A DNA stretch of 64,000 bases from Candidatus Nanoarchaeia archaeon (GTDB lineage: Archaea; Nanobdellota; Nanobdellia; CSSed11-243R1), in contig JAQTNH010000001.1 of NCBI GenBank assembly GCA_028713895.1, forward strand, positions 822,610-886,609, in the 5' to 3' direction. Positions within the stretch are counted from its first letter, which is position 1, and each line of letters begins with the position of its first letter. A program made the translations under genes and the position numbers. Shown here piece after piece: positions 17,924-25,117 of the stretch. The notes under the pieces are model-generated. The model was given only the letters and a program-made list of their open reading frames with translations, had not been told where the DNA came from and ran no database searches.

Positions 17924-18058
17924 ATGAATGGAAGTTTTTACGATATGGATGATTGGCTGAAGCTTGTTGAAACTGAGAGAAATAAAAGCCTTTCAGAAGG
18001 AGCACAGTGGTGGATTAGCAGACTGCGCAGCAAGAGCGACATCTATGCATACTCATAG
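17924..18058 (+). CDS. 44-residue hypothetical protein
   Basis: A short ORF begins MNGSFYDMDDWLKLVETERN and ends SKSDIYAYS, with a near-perfect ribosome binding site (GAGGTGATC, 5 bases before the ATG). The mix of acidic, aromatic and Arg/Lys residues is consistent with a real amphipathic protein. It is preceded by a structured leader with its own TATA box and followed by a T-rich stretch and a hairpin. No family is recognised. Confidence 0.5.
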   Translation: MNGSFYDMDDWLKLVETERNKSLSEGAQWWISRLRSKSDIYAYS

Positions 18059-18126
18059 CCATTTCCATCGTTTTCTCTGGGGGTTATTTGTTTTTTCGAA
18101 CTTCTTCTTTTTTTGTTCTTTTAACC

Positions 18127-18143
18127 CTTCTTTAACAAAGAAG
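18127..18143. terminator. hairpin CTTCTTT-AAC-AAAGAAG
   Basis: A perfect 7-bp inverted repeat lies in a very T-rich stretch after the 44-residue ORF and before the DUF2797 gene. Similar CTTCTTT hairpins follow both tRNA genes in the window (45066 and 54278), so a role in ending or processing transcripts is plausible. Confidence 0.35.
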
Positions 18144-18185
18144 CGTTAGCGGAAGAAAGGAAAATAAAAAAAGGTGAGTGCAGGT

Positions 18186-18989
18186 ATGGAACATTGTCAT
18201 GTATTGAAATTTGTAAACAGCGGCGCAATGCCAGAATTTATTGTCCGACAGATAGGGAACTTTGAAAGCATCAAAACAATTAAGTTTGACGGAATTGTTT
18301 CGTTCAAGGTAATGCCCGGCAGGTTCTGCATTGGCAACCTTATGAAAAACAACAGCCACAAATACTGTTTCAACAAAGTCAGTTCAGGATATCAGTGCAA
18401 TGACTGCTTCAAGCAGAATCCCTATAATTTCTGCGCATTCTGTTCAGGCACCAGATGTTATCTTGGAAAGAAAATCTGCGGGGAGCATTTTGTCTATCTC
18501 GCAACATTTGCAAATGTCCTGAAAGTCGGCGTGACCTCAATCCGCAGGTGGCCGGAACGTGTTATTGAGCAGGGAGCTGACTTTGCAAGTGTTATCTCAC
18601 AGACTCCTGACGGGCTGGAAGCGCGCAGGATTGAGAGCGAGATAAAGAAAAGATTTAACATAACAGACAAGATGTACAACAAATACAAGAGCCATCTGCT
18701 GCACAGAAAAGATGCACGCGAGCTTGGAAAACATATTCTCCAGACTGCCTATGCAGACATCGTAGATGCAATCCCCGCAACTACAAAACTGGATTTAGAC
18801 ATTCTTGACCTATCAGAGAATTACACTGATATCGAGGAGCAGCCAAACGTGAAGGAAATCACTGACGACATGCAGGTTTGCGGAAAAATAATCGGAACAA
18901 AGGGCAATTTCATTGTAATGAAAAGCGGAGCAAAGACAGAAGTTTTCAATGGCTATGACCTGGTCGGCAGAGTAATCAAGATGGAGTAA
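18186..18989 (+). CDS. DUF2797 family protein
   Basis: This 267-residue protein has a Cys-rich N-terminal half (YQCNDC, FCAFCSGTRC and more, likely zinc sites) followed by the family signature HFVYLATFANVLKVGVT, RRWPERVIEQGA and EARRIESEIKKRF. The second part resembles a GIY-YIG-like fold, but a nuclease role is not proven for DUF2797. The start is the ATG after GGTGAGTGCAGGT; the frame is open from a GTG at 18174. Confidence 0.8.
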   Translation: MEHCHVLKFVNSGAMPEFIVRQIGNFESIKTIKFDGIVSFKVMPGRFCIGNLMKNNSHKYCFNKVSSGYQCNDCFKQNPYNFCAFCSGTRCYLGKKICGEHFVYLATFANVLKVGVTSIRRWPERVIEQGADFASVISQTPDGLEARRIESEIKKRFNITDKMYNKYKSHLLHRKDARELGKHILQTAYADIVDAIPATTKLDLDILDLSENYTDIEEQPNVKEITDDMQVCGKIIGTKGNFIVMKSGAKTEVFNGYDLVGRVIKME

Positions 18990-18997
18990 TATCGCCA

Positions 18998-19010
18998 AGT
19001 TTATATATAG
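18998..19010 (+). promoter_or_regulatory. TATA box of the PemK-type toxin-antitoxin pair
   Basis: AAGTTTATATATAG lies about 32-44 bases before the GTG start at 19042. The same stretch contains two further TATATA/ATATAT blocks (19014-19021 and 19034-19040) that may serve as an operator for autoregulation. Confidence 0.5.
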
Positions 19011-19041
19011 TAAGTTATATATTAACTATAGGTGATATATA

Positions 19042-19266
19042 GTGGAAGTGACCACAATACAGCTTGAAAAAAAAATTGTTGAATCCCTGAAGGAAGCCCG
19101 CGAGTACCCCAGGCAAACTTATAACGAGCTGATTAAACACATGATTGGCGTTTTTGTACGCATCAAAAAGAAAAACCAATATGACAAATTCCTTCATAGG
19201 ATACAACAGGCAAAAATGAAAGAGTTATGGGACAATAATGAAGATGAGGCTTGGGAACATGCTTAA
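19042..19266 (+). CDS. probable antitoxin of a type II pair
   Basis: This 74-residue protein begins VEVTTIQLEKKIVESLKEAR, typical of small DNA-binding antitoxins, with a basic helical middle and an acidic C-terminus (KELWDNNEDEAWEHA) of the kind that wraps a toxin. The start is GTG, with GGTGATAT 5 bases upstream. It overlaps the following PemK-like gene by 8 bases, the usual arrangement for co-regulated antitoxin and toxin. The family assignment rests mainly on this pairing. Confidence 0.65.
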   Translation: MEVTTIQLEKKIVESLKEAREYPRQTYNELIKHMIGVFVRIKKKNQYDKFLHRIQQAKMKELWDNNEDEAWEHA

Positions 19267-19573
19267 CGCAGGGGATGTTGTTCTTGCAAATATCCAGTTT
19301 GTGGATACTTTTGAAATTAAAAAAAGACCCGCTGTTGTGCTTTTTGAAGAACATGAAAATGTTGTTGTTGCAGGGATAACCAGCAATAAGGAGATGAAGG
19401 GGATACCTCTTACAAAAAAAGAAGGGGCTGTAAAAGACAGCGTCATAAAACTGAATTATATATTCACAGTTTCAAAAATGATGCTGGACAAAACATTATT
19501 TTCATTATCTGCTGAAAAAAAGAAACTTGTTTTTGACGGACTTGTTACAAGATTAAGCAGTTTATCCAAATAA
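19259..19573 (+). CDS. PemK/MazF-like endoribonuclease toxin
   Basis: This protein of about 104 residues, from the ATG at 19259, has the PemK/MazF opening NAGDVVLANIQFVDTFEIKKRPAVVL (in outline: a GDVVLA strand, then KKRPAVVL) and the following VVVAGITSN strand. Members cut mRNA, and antitoxin binding blocks them. The frame is open to 19238, but GAGG lies upstream of 19259 and this choice gives a short overlap with the antitoxin. A normal-length, apparently intact toxin. Confidence 0.75.
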   Translation: MLNAGDVVLANIQFVDTFEIKKRPAVVLFEEHENVVVAGITSNKEMKGIPLTKKEGAVKDSVIKLNYIFTVSKMMLDKTLFSLSAEKKKLVFDGLVTRLSSLSK

Positions 19574-19599
19574 TTTAGGGCGCACAAATGCCTTTGTAA

Positions 19600-20292
19600 T
19601 CATTCTTTTTTCTTCAGAAATCTGTTAATCTGGCCCTGCATTTCGTTTGAAACAATATTGTTAAGCGTAAAAATGAACCGCAGCACAAAGCTTGCTTCGC
19701 CTGTTCTTTTGAGATAGTCAACAACGCTGTCCTTGAAAAGACTGTAATTTATGGTTACTTCCTTGTTGACGCCTGTAACCGCCTTTTTGACTCTGCTTGC
19801 AATCCTGAGCGAATTTATGGTGTCTATACTGAAAATTGTGTAAAAAGCGCCAAGGATAAAATATGCAAATGTGTTGCCTTCAGTAAAGCTGAGCGCAATG
19901 TTGACATATGGAAACATAAAAAAGTAAAAAATAAGTGAGAGGACTGTGAAATAAAATGTGCAGAGAGGGCAGATTATGCCCCTAAAATTCATAAAATTAT
20001 TCGAATAGTCCCAGATTCTTATTTTGTAAAGGTTTATGAAAATCAGACCTGACACCAACTCCAGCCCTGTAGTGACTACCGCAAATACGATTATCCGCAG
20101 TATCAGGTTCATCGGAACTAGTGAGATGAGATAGACCAAGATAAGCCCAAAACCATAGACTGGCAGATAGGGGCCGTTCAAGAAACCAGGATTAAGTTTT
20201 TTCAGCCTTCTATTAAACAATACTTCTGCCATCCACCCCATAAGGCTTCCTGCTGCAAATAGAAACAGCAAATCAATCCAGCTTAACACCAT
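19600..20292 (-). CDS. CmpB-like ABC-transporter membrane protein
   Basis: This 230-residue protein has about six membrane segments and matches the putative ABC-transporter type IV (CmpB, PF06541-like) family: GSLMGWMAEVLFNRR, GFLNGPYLPVYGFG, TGLELVSG and RIWDYSNNFMNFRG. These are usually bacterial, so transfer is possible. No ATPase gene is adjacent. AGGTGA lies directly before the ATG at 20292; a GTG two codons earlier is the alternative. The real substrate or function is unknown. Confidence 0.75.
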   Translation of the reverse strand: MVLSWIDLLFLFAAGSLMGWMAEVLFNRRLKKLNPGFLNGPYLPVYGFGLILVYLISLVPMNLILRIIVFAVVTTGLELVSGLIFINLYKIRIWDYSNNFMNFRGIICPLCTFYFTVLSLIFYFFMFPYVNIALSFTEGNTFAYFILGAFYTIFSIDTINSLRIASRVKKAVTGVNKEVTINYSLFKDSVVDYLKRTGEASFVLRFIFTLNNIVSNEMQGQINRFLKKKE

Positions 20293-20391
20293 TTTCACCT
20301 GATTATCATATTAACGCGCGCTATTTAAGAATATTGTATTCAGAAATCTTTTTATAGCAACCTGTTCTTTCTGGTTTTGGAAGTTGTAACC

Positions 20392-21021
20392 ATGCAAAAG
20401 ATTCTTGAATCCCTTAAAAAACTGAAGAACAGCGAACTGAAGAGTCAGATAGATGCACGGGTGTGCGAGTTTAAGGAGCTGGGCAAGAAATCAAATGACG
20501 AACTGTTCAAGGAACTGTGCTTCTGCATACTGACTGCAAACTTCACTGCAGAGCGCGGAATAAAGATACAAAACGAGATTGGAAACGGATTCATCACGCT
20601 GAGCGAAACTGAACTGGCAAAAAAACTGAAAGAACTGGGGCACAGGTTCCCGAATGCGCGGGCAAAATATATTGTTGAAGCGCGGAAATACAAGGACGAG
20701 CTCAAGAAAGTTCTGGCTTCAAAGAGCGAGCATGAGGCGCGCGAATGGCTGGTCGAGCACATCAAAGGGCTGGGATACAAGGAAGCGAGCCACTTTTTGC
20801 GCAACATCGGGTTCTGCAACTGCGCAATAATTGATTTCCACATAATTGACGCGCTGATAGAAAGCGGACAGATTGAAAAGCTGAAATCAAAATCCTTATC
20901 AAAGAAAAAATATCTTGAAATAGAAAATAAGCTGCGGGAGATAGCAAAGAAAACAGGGCTTAACATGGCTGAACTTGACCTATATCTCTGGTGCAGCGAA
21001 ACAGGGAAGGTGTTGAAATAA
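20392..21021 (+). CDS. ogg: 8-oxoguanine DNA glycosylase/AP lyase, Ogg1/Ogg2 type
   Basis: This 209-residue enzyme matches short archaeal 8-oxoguanine glycosylases. Its helix-hairpin-helix segment VEHIKGLGYKEASHFLRNIG contains the catalytic Lys (about 130), and IIDFHIIDAL carries the catalytic Asp (about 148). It removes oxidised guanine from DNA and nicks the strand. The start is the ATG preceding QKILESL; the upstream TTG is less likely. A box TTTTTATAGC lies near 20350. Its stop overlaps the next ATG (TAATG). Confidence 0.88.
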   Translation: MQKILESLKKLKNSELKSQIDARVCEFKELGKKSNDELFKELCFCILTANFTAERGIKIQNEIGNGFITLSETELAKKLKELGHRFPNARAKYIVEARKYKDELKKVLASKSEHEAREWLVEHIKGLGYKEASHFLRNIGFCNCAIIDFHIIDALIESGQIEKLKSKSLSKKKYLEIENKLREIAKKTGLNMAELDLYLWCSETGKVLK

Positions 21022-21449
21022 TGGCTGGAATGACGAGAGACTTTGTTTCGACTATATTTATTGTTAAAGACAGGAAGGTTCTGCTGATTAAACACAAGAA
21101 ACTCGGGCTATGGCTTCCTGTAGGGGGACATATCGAGCCGAATGAGACTCCAGAAGAAGCGGCTGTTAGGGAAGCTAAAGAAGAGAGCGGGCTTGACATA
21201 AAACTTGAACCTGAAACATTCCACAAGCTAAAAATACTCAAGCCACATCATGTTGAGATACACCCTATCAGCAAAGAACATGAGCATATTACTTTTGTTT
21301 ATTTTACTAAACCCATGGGCGGAAAACTTATAAAAAACGAAAGAGAATGCGATGATATACGATGGTTTTCAAAGGAAGAGCTGGACTCTGACGAGATAAC
21401 TGTTGAAATAAAGCATTTTGCAAAACAGGCAATTGAGGAGGTCAAATAA
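21021..21449 (+). CDS. Nudix hydrolase
   Basis: This 142-residue protein has a complete Nudix box (about 35-57): GGHIEPNETPEEAAVREA, then KEESG. The context WLPVGGH and HEHITFVYF is typical of small housekeeping Nudix enzymes. It is coupled by TAATG to the 8-oxoguanine glycosylase, so a role in cleaning oxidised nucleotides is attractive but unproven. Its own stop overlaps the parvulin start in the same way. Confidence 0.9.
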   Translation: MAGMTRDFVSTIFIVKDRKVLLIKHKKLGLWLPVGGHIEPNETPEEAAVREAKEESGLDIKLEPETFHKLKILKPHHVEIHPISKEHEHITFVYFTKPMGGKLIKNERECDDIRWFSKEELDSDEITVEIKHFAKQAIEEVK

Positions 21450-21724
21450 TGGTGGACAGAGTACGCGCGAGCCATATACTCGTGAAAACTGAAGCAGAGG
21501 CAAAAACAATTCTTGAGAAGCTGAAAGCAGGCGGGAACTTTGAAAAGCTTGCAATGGAAGTCTCAAAATGCCCGTCAGGCAGAAAAGGCGGAGACCTCGG
21601 GGAGTTCGGCAGGGGAATGATGGTGCGCCCGTTCGAGCTTGCAGCATTCGCGCTGAAGCCAGGCGAGATGTCAGGCATTGTAAAGACAGATTTTGGATAC
21701 CACATTATAAAAAGAACAAAATAA
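21449..21724 (+). CDS. parvulin-type peptidyl-prolyl isomerase
   Basis: This 91-residue single-domain parvulin begins RASHILVKTEAEAK, with SGRKGGDLGEFGRGMM in the middle and DFGYHIIKRT at the end, all standard family motifs. It has no signal peptide, so it is cytoplasmic. It speeds cis-trans isomerisation before proline. It is the third gene of a train linked by TAATG overlaps; GGAGG lies 6 bases before the ATG. Confidence 0.93.
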   Translation: MVDRVRASHILVKTEAEAKTILEKLKAGGNFEKLAMEVSKCPSGRKGGDLGEFGRGMMVRPFELAAFALKPGEMSGIVKTDFGYHIIKRTK

Positions 21725-21746
21725 TCTTATTTAGCAAGGTGAAGTG

Positions 21747-23624
21747 ATGGCACAGCTGAAGAAAGAATTGAGTTATCCAGTGCTGTTACTTTTGGCTATC
21801 AATTCAATGCTTGGCACAGGAATACTTTTCCTTCCGGGGTTCGCAGCATTCATTGCAGGACCCGCATCGCTTCTTGCGTGGATTGGGGCTGCGATTATTG
21901 CGATTTTCATTGCAATGTGCTTTGCAGAGCTCTCAAGCATGATGCCAAAGTCAGGTGGAGTATACGAGTACACCAAGCAGGCATTTGGCAGCTTTGCAGG
22001 GTTCATGACAGGCTGGATGACATGGATTGTTGCGAACGTCTCAATTGCAATGTTCGTGAGCGGAGGATTCATTTATCTCGGCGCAATTTTTAACATCAGC
22101 GAAGTTTGGACTGTACTCCTTTCAATTATATTCATCTTAGGCATAACCTATGTCAGCTACAGGGGGATTGGGGCCAGCGCAAAACTGCTTGTTGCTTTTG
22201 CAGTAATAACCCTCAGCAGCATAATTTTTGTAATCCTTGTCGGCGCGCCGCATATTGATGTCTCACGATTAAGCCCGCTAATTGTGTTTCCGCCGCTGTC
22301 AATCCTTGTAGCACTGTACTTTATATTTGAAGTTTTCTTCGGCTGGGAAGCAATAACTTTTTTTGCAGAGGAAACAAAAGACCCAAAGCGCGTACTTCCA
22401 AAGACAATGATAATGTCAACACTAATTCTCGCAGGACTTGTAATCTCTGTTGTATTTGTTTCGCTGACTGCGATTGACTGGACAATACTTGCAAGCTCAG
22501 ATTATTCTGCAATTGAAGTTGTGTCTGCTTTTGTTCCGCCGTGGCTTTTGGGAATATTCACTGTGTTTTTGGTGTTCAACATACTCGGGAGCGCAGCAGA
22601 CGGAATAATCTCAACGCCGCGCCTTGTATTTGCGATGGCGCGCGACAACCACCTTCCGAAAGTTCTGAGCAAAGTTCACCCAAGATACAGCACACCGCAT
22701 TATGCAATAATACTGCAGACTGTAATCATACTTTTCGTGTTCTTGCTTGGCTCGTTCAGGCTTCTGCTTGAAGTGCTTCTTCCGCTGACTGTCATCTCAT
22801 ATTCGCTTGTAATCCTTTCAGTTACTCAGTTGAGAAAAAAGATGCCCAATGCAGAGCGTCCGTTCAAAATGCCATTTGGAATGATTATTCCGCCGCTGCT
22901 GGTTTCATTGCTGTGGATAATAATGTTCATGGGAATGTCTTTCCAGAGCGTTGCGCTCGGGCTTTCGCTGGTCCTGCTGGGAATTCCGCTTTACTGGATT
23001 GCAATACTAGGATACCACAAGAAATTCATCAGGTTCTTCAGCAATCTTAGCGGGGATATAAGCTTCCACACATACAACTTTTTCATTGGAAACTATGTAT
23101 TAAACCATCTTTACAACTATTTTTCAGACGCGACAATAGAAAAAGTCGCGGACATTGGCTGCGGAGTGGGAGTTGCAACACACCAGATGGCAAAGCGGAT
23201 ACCGCTGGACGGAATGATTTATGGTGTTGACTTTGCAAAACGCGAGCTTGACATAGCGCGCCAGCACCAGAAAGAGAGGGATATCAAGAATCTTGAATTC
23301 ATACAGGCAGACTTGTACAATCTTGGGGAGAACAAGGAGACTGACAGGAAACTGCGCGGCTTGGACGGAGTAATGGGCATCGGAGTTCTTGGTTATCTTC
23401 AGGACCCTGTTGTTGTGCTGAGCAGCATGAAAAAGCGCCTGCGGGCAGGCGGAAAGTTCTATTTTGTAGATTACGACTATGCAACGCAGTTGTTTGACAA
23501 GCCGTGGCTTGAGAGCAATGAAAAGATAAGGGATATATTCGCTGCAGCAGGATTGAAAGTCAAAATCTGGCGCCAGAAGCGCCTTTTCTGGCAGTACGTG
23601 CACATGTACGGGGAGAAAGAGTAA
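21747..23624 (+). CDS. APC-family permease fused to a SAM-dependent methyltransferase
   Basis: This single 625-residue frame joins two proteins. Residues 1-430 form about 12 membrane segments of an amino acid-polyamine-organocation transporter: SMLGTGILFLPG, SSMMPKSGGVYEYTKQAFG and FFGWEAITFFAEETKDPKR. Residues 455-625 form a class I methyltransferase: VADIGCGVGVATHQMAKRI, YGVDFAKRELDIA, LEFIQADLY and RAGGKFYFVDYDY. The methyltransferase would face the cytoplasm. The pairing suggests that the imported substrate, or the transporter, is methylated. GGTGA lies 4 bases before the ATG. No frame break is evident between the halves. Confidence 0.85.
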   Translation: MAQLKKELSYPVLLLLAINSMLGTGILFLPGFAAFIAGPASLLAWIGAAIIAIFIAMCFAELSSMMPKSGGVYEYTKQAFGSFAGFMTGWMTWIVANVSIAMFVSGGFIYLGAIFNISEVWTVLLSIIFILGITYVSYRGIGASAKLLVAFAVITLSSIIFVILVGAPHIDVSRLSPLIVFPPLSILVALYFIFEVFFGWEAITFFAEETKDPKRVLPKTMIMSTLILAGLVISVVFVSLTAIDWTILASSDYSAIEVVSAFVPPWLLGIFTVFLVFNILGSAADGIISTPRLVFAMARDNHLPKVLSKVHPRYSTPHYAIILQTVIILFVFLLGSFRLLLEVLLPLTVISYSLVILSVTQLRKKMPNAERPFKMPFGMIIPPLLVSLLWIIMFMGMSFQSVALGLSLVLLGIPLYWIAILGYHKKFIRFFSNLSGDISFHTYNFFIGNYVLNHLYNYFSDATIEKVADIGCGVGVATHQMAKRIPLDGMIYGVDFAKRELDIARQHQKERDIKNLEFIQADLYNLGENKETDRKLRGLDGVMGIGVLGYLQDPVVVLSSMKKRLRAGGKFYFVDYDYATQLFDKPWLESNEKIRDIFAAAGLKVKIWRQKRLFWQYVHMYGEKE

Positions 23625-23625
23625 T

Positions 23626-23979
23626 ATGGCTGACAATGCCGATATTTTTGTCAGCAGAGAAGGTCCGATTATACGCCCTGAGCCTTTTGGGCTTGAGGAC
23701 AGATTAGAAAAGCCGCCGCTGCCAAAACGAATCAAGGCTGAAGTTATTTTCTTCCTTGACTGCTTTGTAAACATACAAAAATGGAACCCTGGATATCTTG
23801 TAAACGTATATTCAGAAGGTGGTTTCTACAAAGCTGCAGGATATGTCGCATTGTGGGCCAAGAATTATGATGCTGCAGTCTGCAATTACAGAAAAGCAGG
23901 CAAACACAATGTTGCGAACAACATAATAAGCAAGCTTATACTAAAGCAAGAGCCTCAAACAAATCCACAATATTTATAA
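23626..23979 (+). CDS. hypothetical protein
   Basis: This 117-residue soluble protein begins 1 base after the permease-methyltransferase stop, so it is probably in the same transcript. The second half (GGFYKAAGYVALWAKNYDAA, NYRKAGKHNVA) looks like TPR-type helices. No family is recognised. Confidence 0.6.
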   Translation: MADNADIFVSREGPIIRPEPFGLEDRLEKPPLPKRIKAEVIFFLDCFVNIQKWNPGYLVNVYSEGGFYKAAGYVALWAKNYDAAVCNYRKAGKHNVANNIISKLILKQEPQTNPQYL

Positions 23980-24007
23980 ATGCTTCATTATTTGAATTAT
24001 CAGATGG

Positions 24008-24016
24008 TGGGGTTCT
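24008..24016 (+). promoter_or_regulatory. upstream motif TGGGGTTCT, copy 2
   Basis: This copy lies 12 bases before the ATG at 24029. A TATA box (ATATTTATAAATG, about 23970-23980) would start the transcript near 24002, so the motif would be at the mRNA 5' end. A separate GGAG follows it. Confidence 0.5.
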
Positions 24017-24028
24017 GGAGCGAAGAAG

Positions 24029-24247
24029 ATGGAGTATAAACTAAAAGATTTGGCGTACAAAACACTGGATGTTGCATTAGATTTGGTTCCGATGTTAGGG
24101 CTAATGCGTGCATCTGACAGGATGGACAAAAACCATAATGCAACTGCGAGAGACGTTTTAGTCTACGCTTACCAGGGGATTTACACGGCACAATTGTTTG
24201 GAATGGTGGCTATTGCTGCGCATAACGAACTGTCCGCACTTCTTTGA
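24029..24247 (+). CDS. small hypothetical protein
   Basis: This 72-residue protein has two moderately hydrophobic helices (LDVALDLVPMLGLMR and IYTAQLFGMVAIAAH), perhaps membrane-associated. It has its own TATA box, the TGGGGTTCT motif and GGAG 8 bases before the ATG. No family is recognised. Confidence 0.5.
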   Translation: MEYKLKDLAYKTLDVALDLVPMLGLMRASDRMDKNHNATARDVLVYAYQGIYTAQLFGMVAIAAHNELSALL

Positions 24248-24277
24248 GGATTAACAATAAAATTTTGGAATGAAAAC

Positions 24278-25117
24278 ATGAATGATTCATTAAAACAAAT
24301 AGAACTGATGCGTCAGAATTTGGAGTATGAAGATTCTCTTAGGCTGGCACAGAGCAATGGAATGATAGACGCTGAAAAAGAGATGTTAAACGTCTTGAGC
24401 TCGTGCAGGCCTGAACAACAGACAGATGCGTTCAGAGAAACTGCACTAGTGTACAGCTTAATAGCAAACCACTATGCAAATGTTTGGGACTATGAATCCG
24501 CAGAAGAGATGAAAATCAAGGAAGTTGTAGGACTTGAACTGATTCTTGGAGATTTAAAGGACAAGAAACGTAAATTTGATGCAAACATAGCTTTGGGAAA
24601 CAGCTATGCAACCCTTTCAAACTGGCAGCACAAACAGCTGAAAAAAGATGATGGTCTTACGAAACTCCTTGCATTTATCAAACTTGATGAAGCATTTAAC
24701 ATGGCTCTACGCGACAAAAGTCTTGAATTTGATGCGCAGTCATTCGAGTTCATTGAAAATCTTGTTTACAGAAGCCCTATTGCGATGCTTGGAAAATATG
24801 GCGAGTTCTCAAAAGAAATTTTCATGATGACGTTGCAGGCGAAGGACCTGTGCAGCACATTTGGAGTTCTTCCATATGATGCTGCTATAATGATTGACAG
24901 CGAATTTGAAAAATTAAATGTAGCAGACGTGTTTTTGGTGCGTAAAATGATTAAAGAGGGCATAATCAAAAAACCTGAAAACATAAACATAAACAGAAAA
25001 ATGATTGCATATCACAAACGAATTGATAATTACAGACCTGCTGATGTGACTCAAAAAGAAGAGTATTCTATAGTGCACGAAGATGATAACGCAATAATAT
25101 GGAACAAAAACATTTAG
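24278..25117 (+). CDS. hypothetical TPR-like helical protein
   Basis: This 279-residue soluble helical protein has repeated patterns such as ALVYSLIANHYANVWDYESA and ANIALGNSYATLSNWQ, resembling tetratricopeptide helices, and a C-terminal tail with TQKEEYSIVHED. It converges on the ABCE1 gene, overlapping its end by 4 bases. Role unknown. Confidence 0.6.
   Translation: MNDSLKQIELMRQNLEYEDSLRLAQSNGMIDAEKEMLNVLSSCRPEQQTDAFRETALVYSLIANHYANVWDYESAEEMKIKEVVGLELILGDLKDKKRKFDANIALGNSYATLSNWQHKQLKKDDGLTKLLAFIKLDEAFNMALRDKSLEFDAQSFEFIENLVYRSPIAMLGKYGEFSKEIFMMTLQAKDLCSTFGVLPYDAAIMIDSEFEKLNVADVFLVRKMIKEGIIKKPENININRKMIAYHKRIDNYRPADVTQKEEYSIVHEDDNAIIWNKNI

Noticed and set aside
20445-21095. 216-residue leftward frame
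   Set aside because: It is antisense to the 8-oxoguanine glycosylase; its Ser/Phe-rich composition is typical of a shadow frame.
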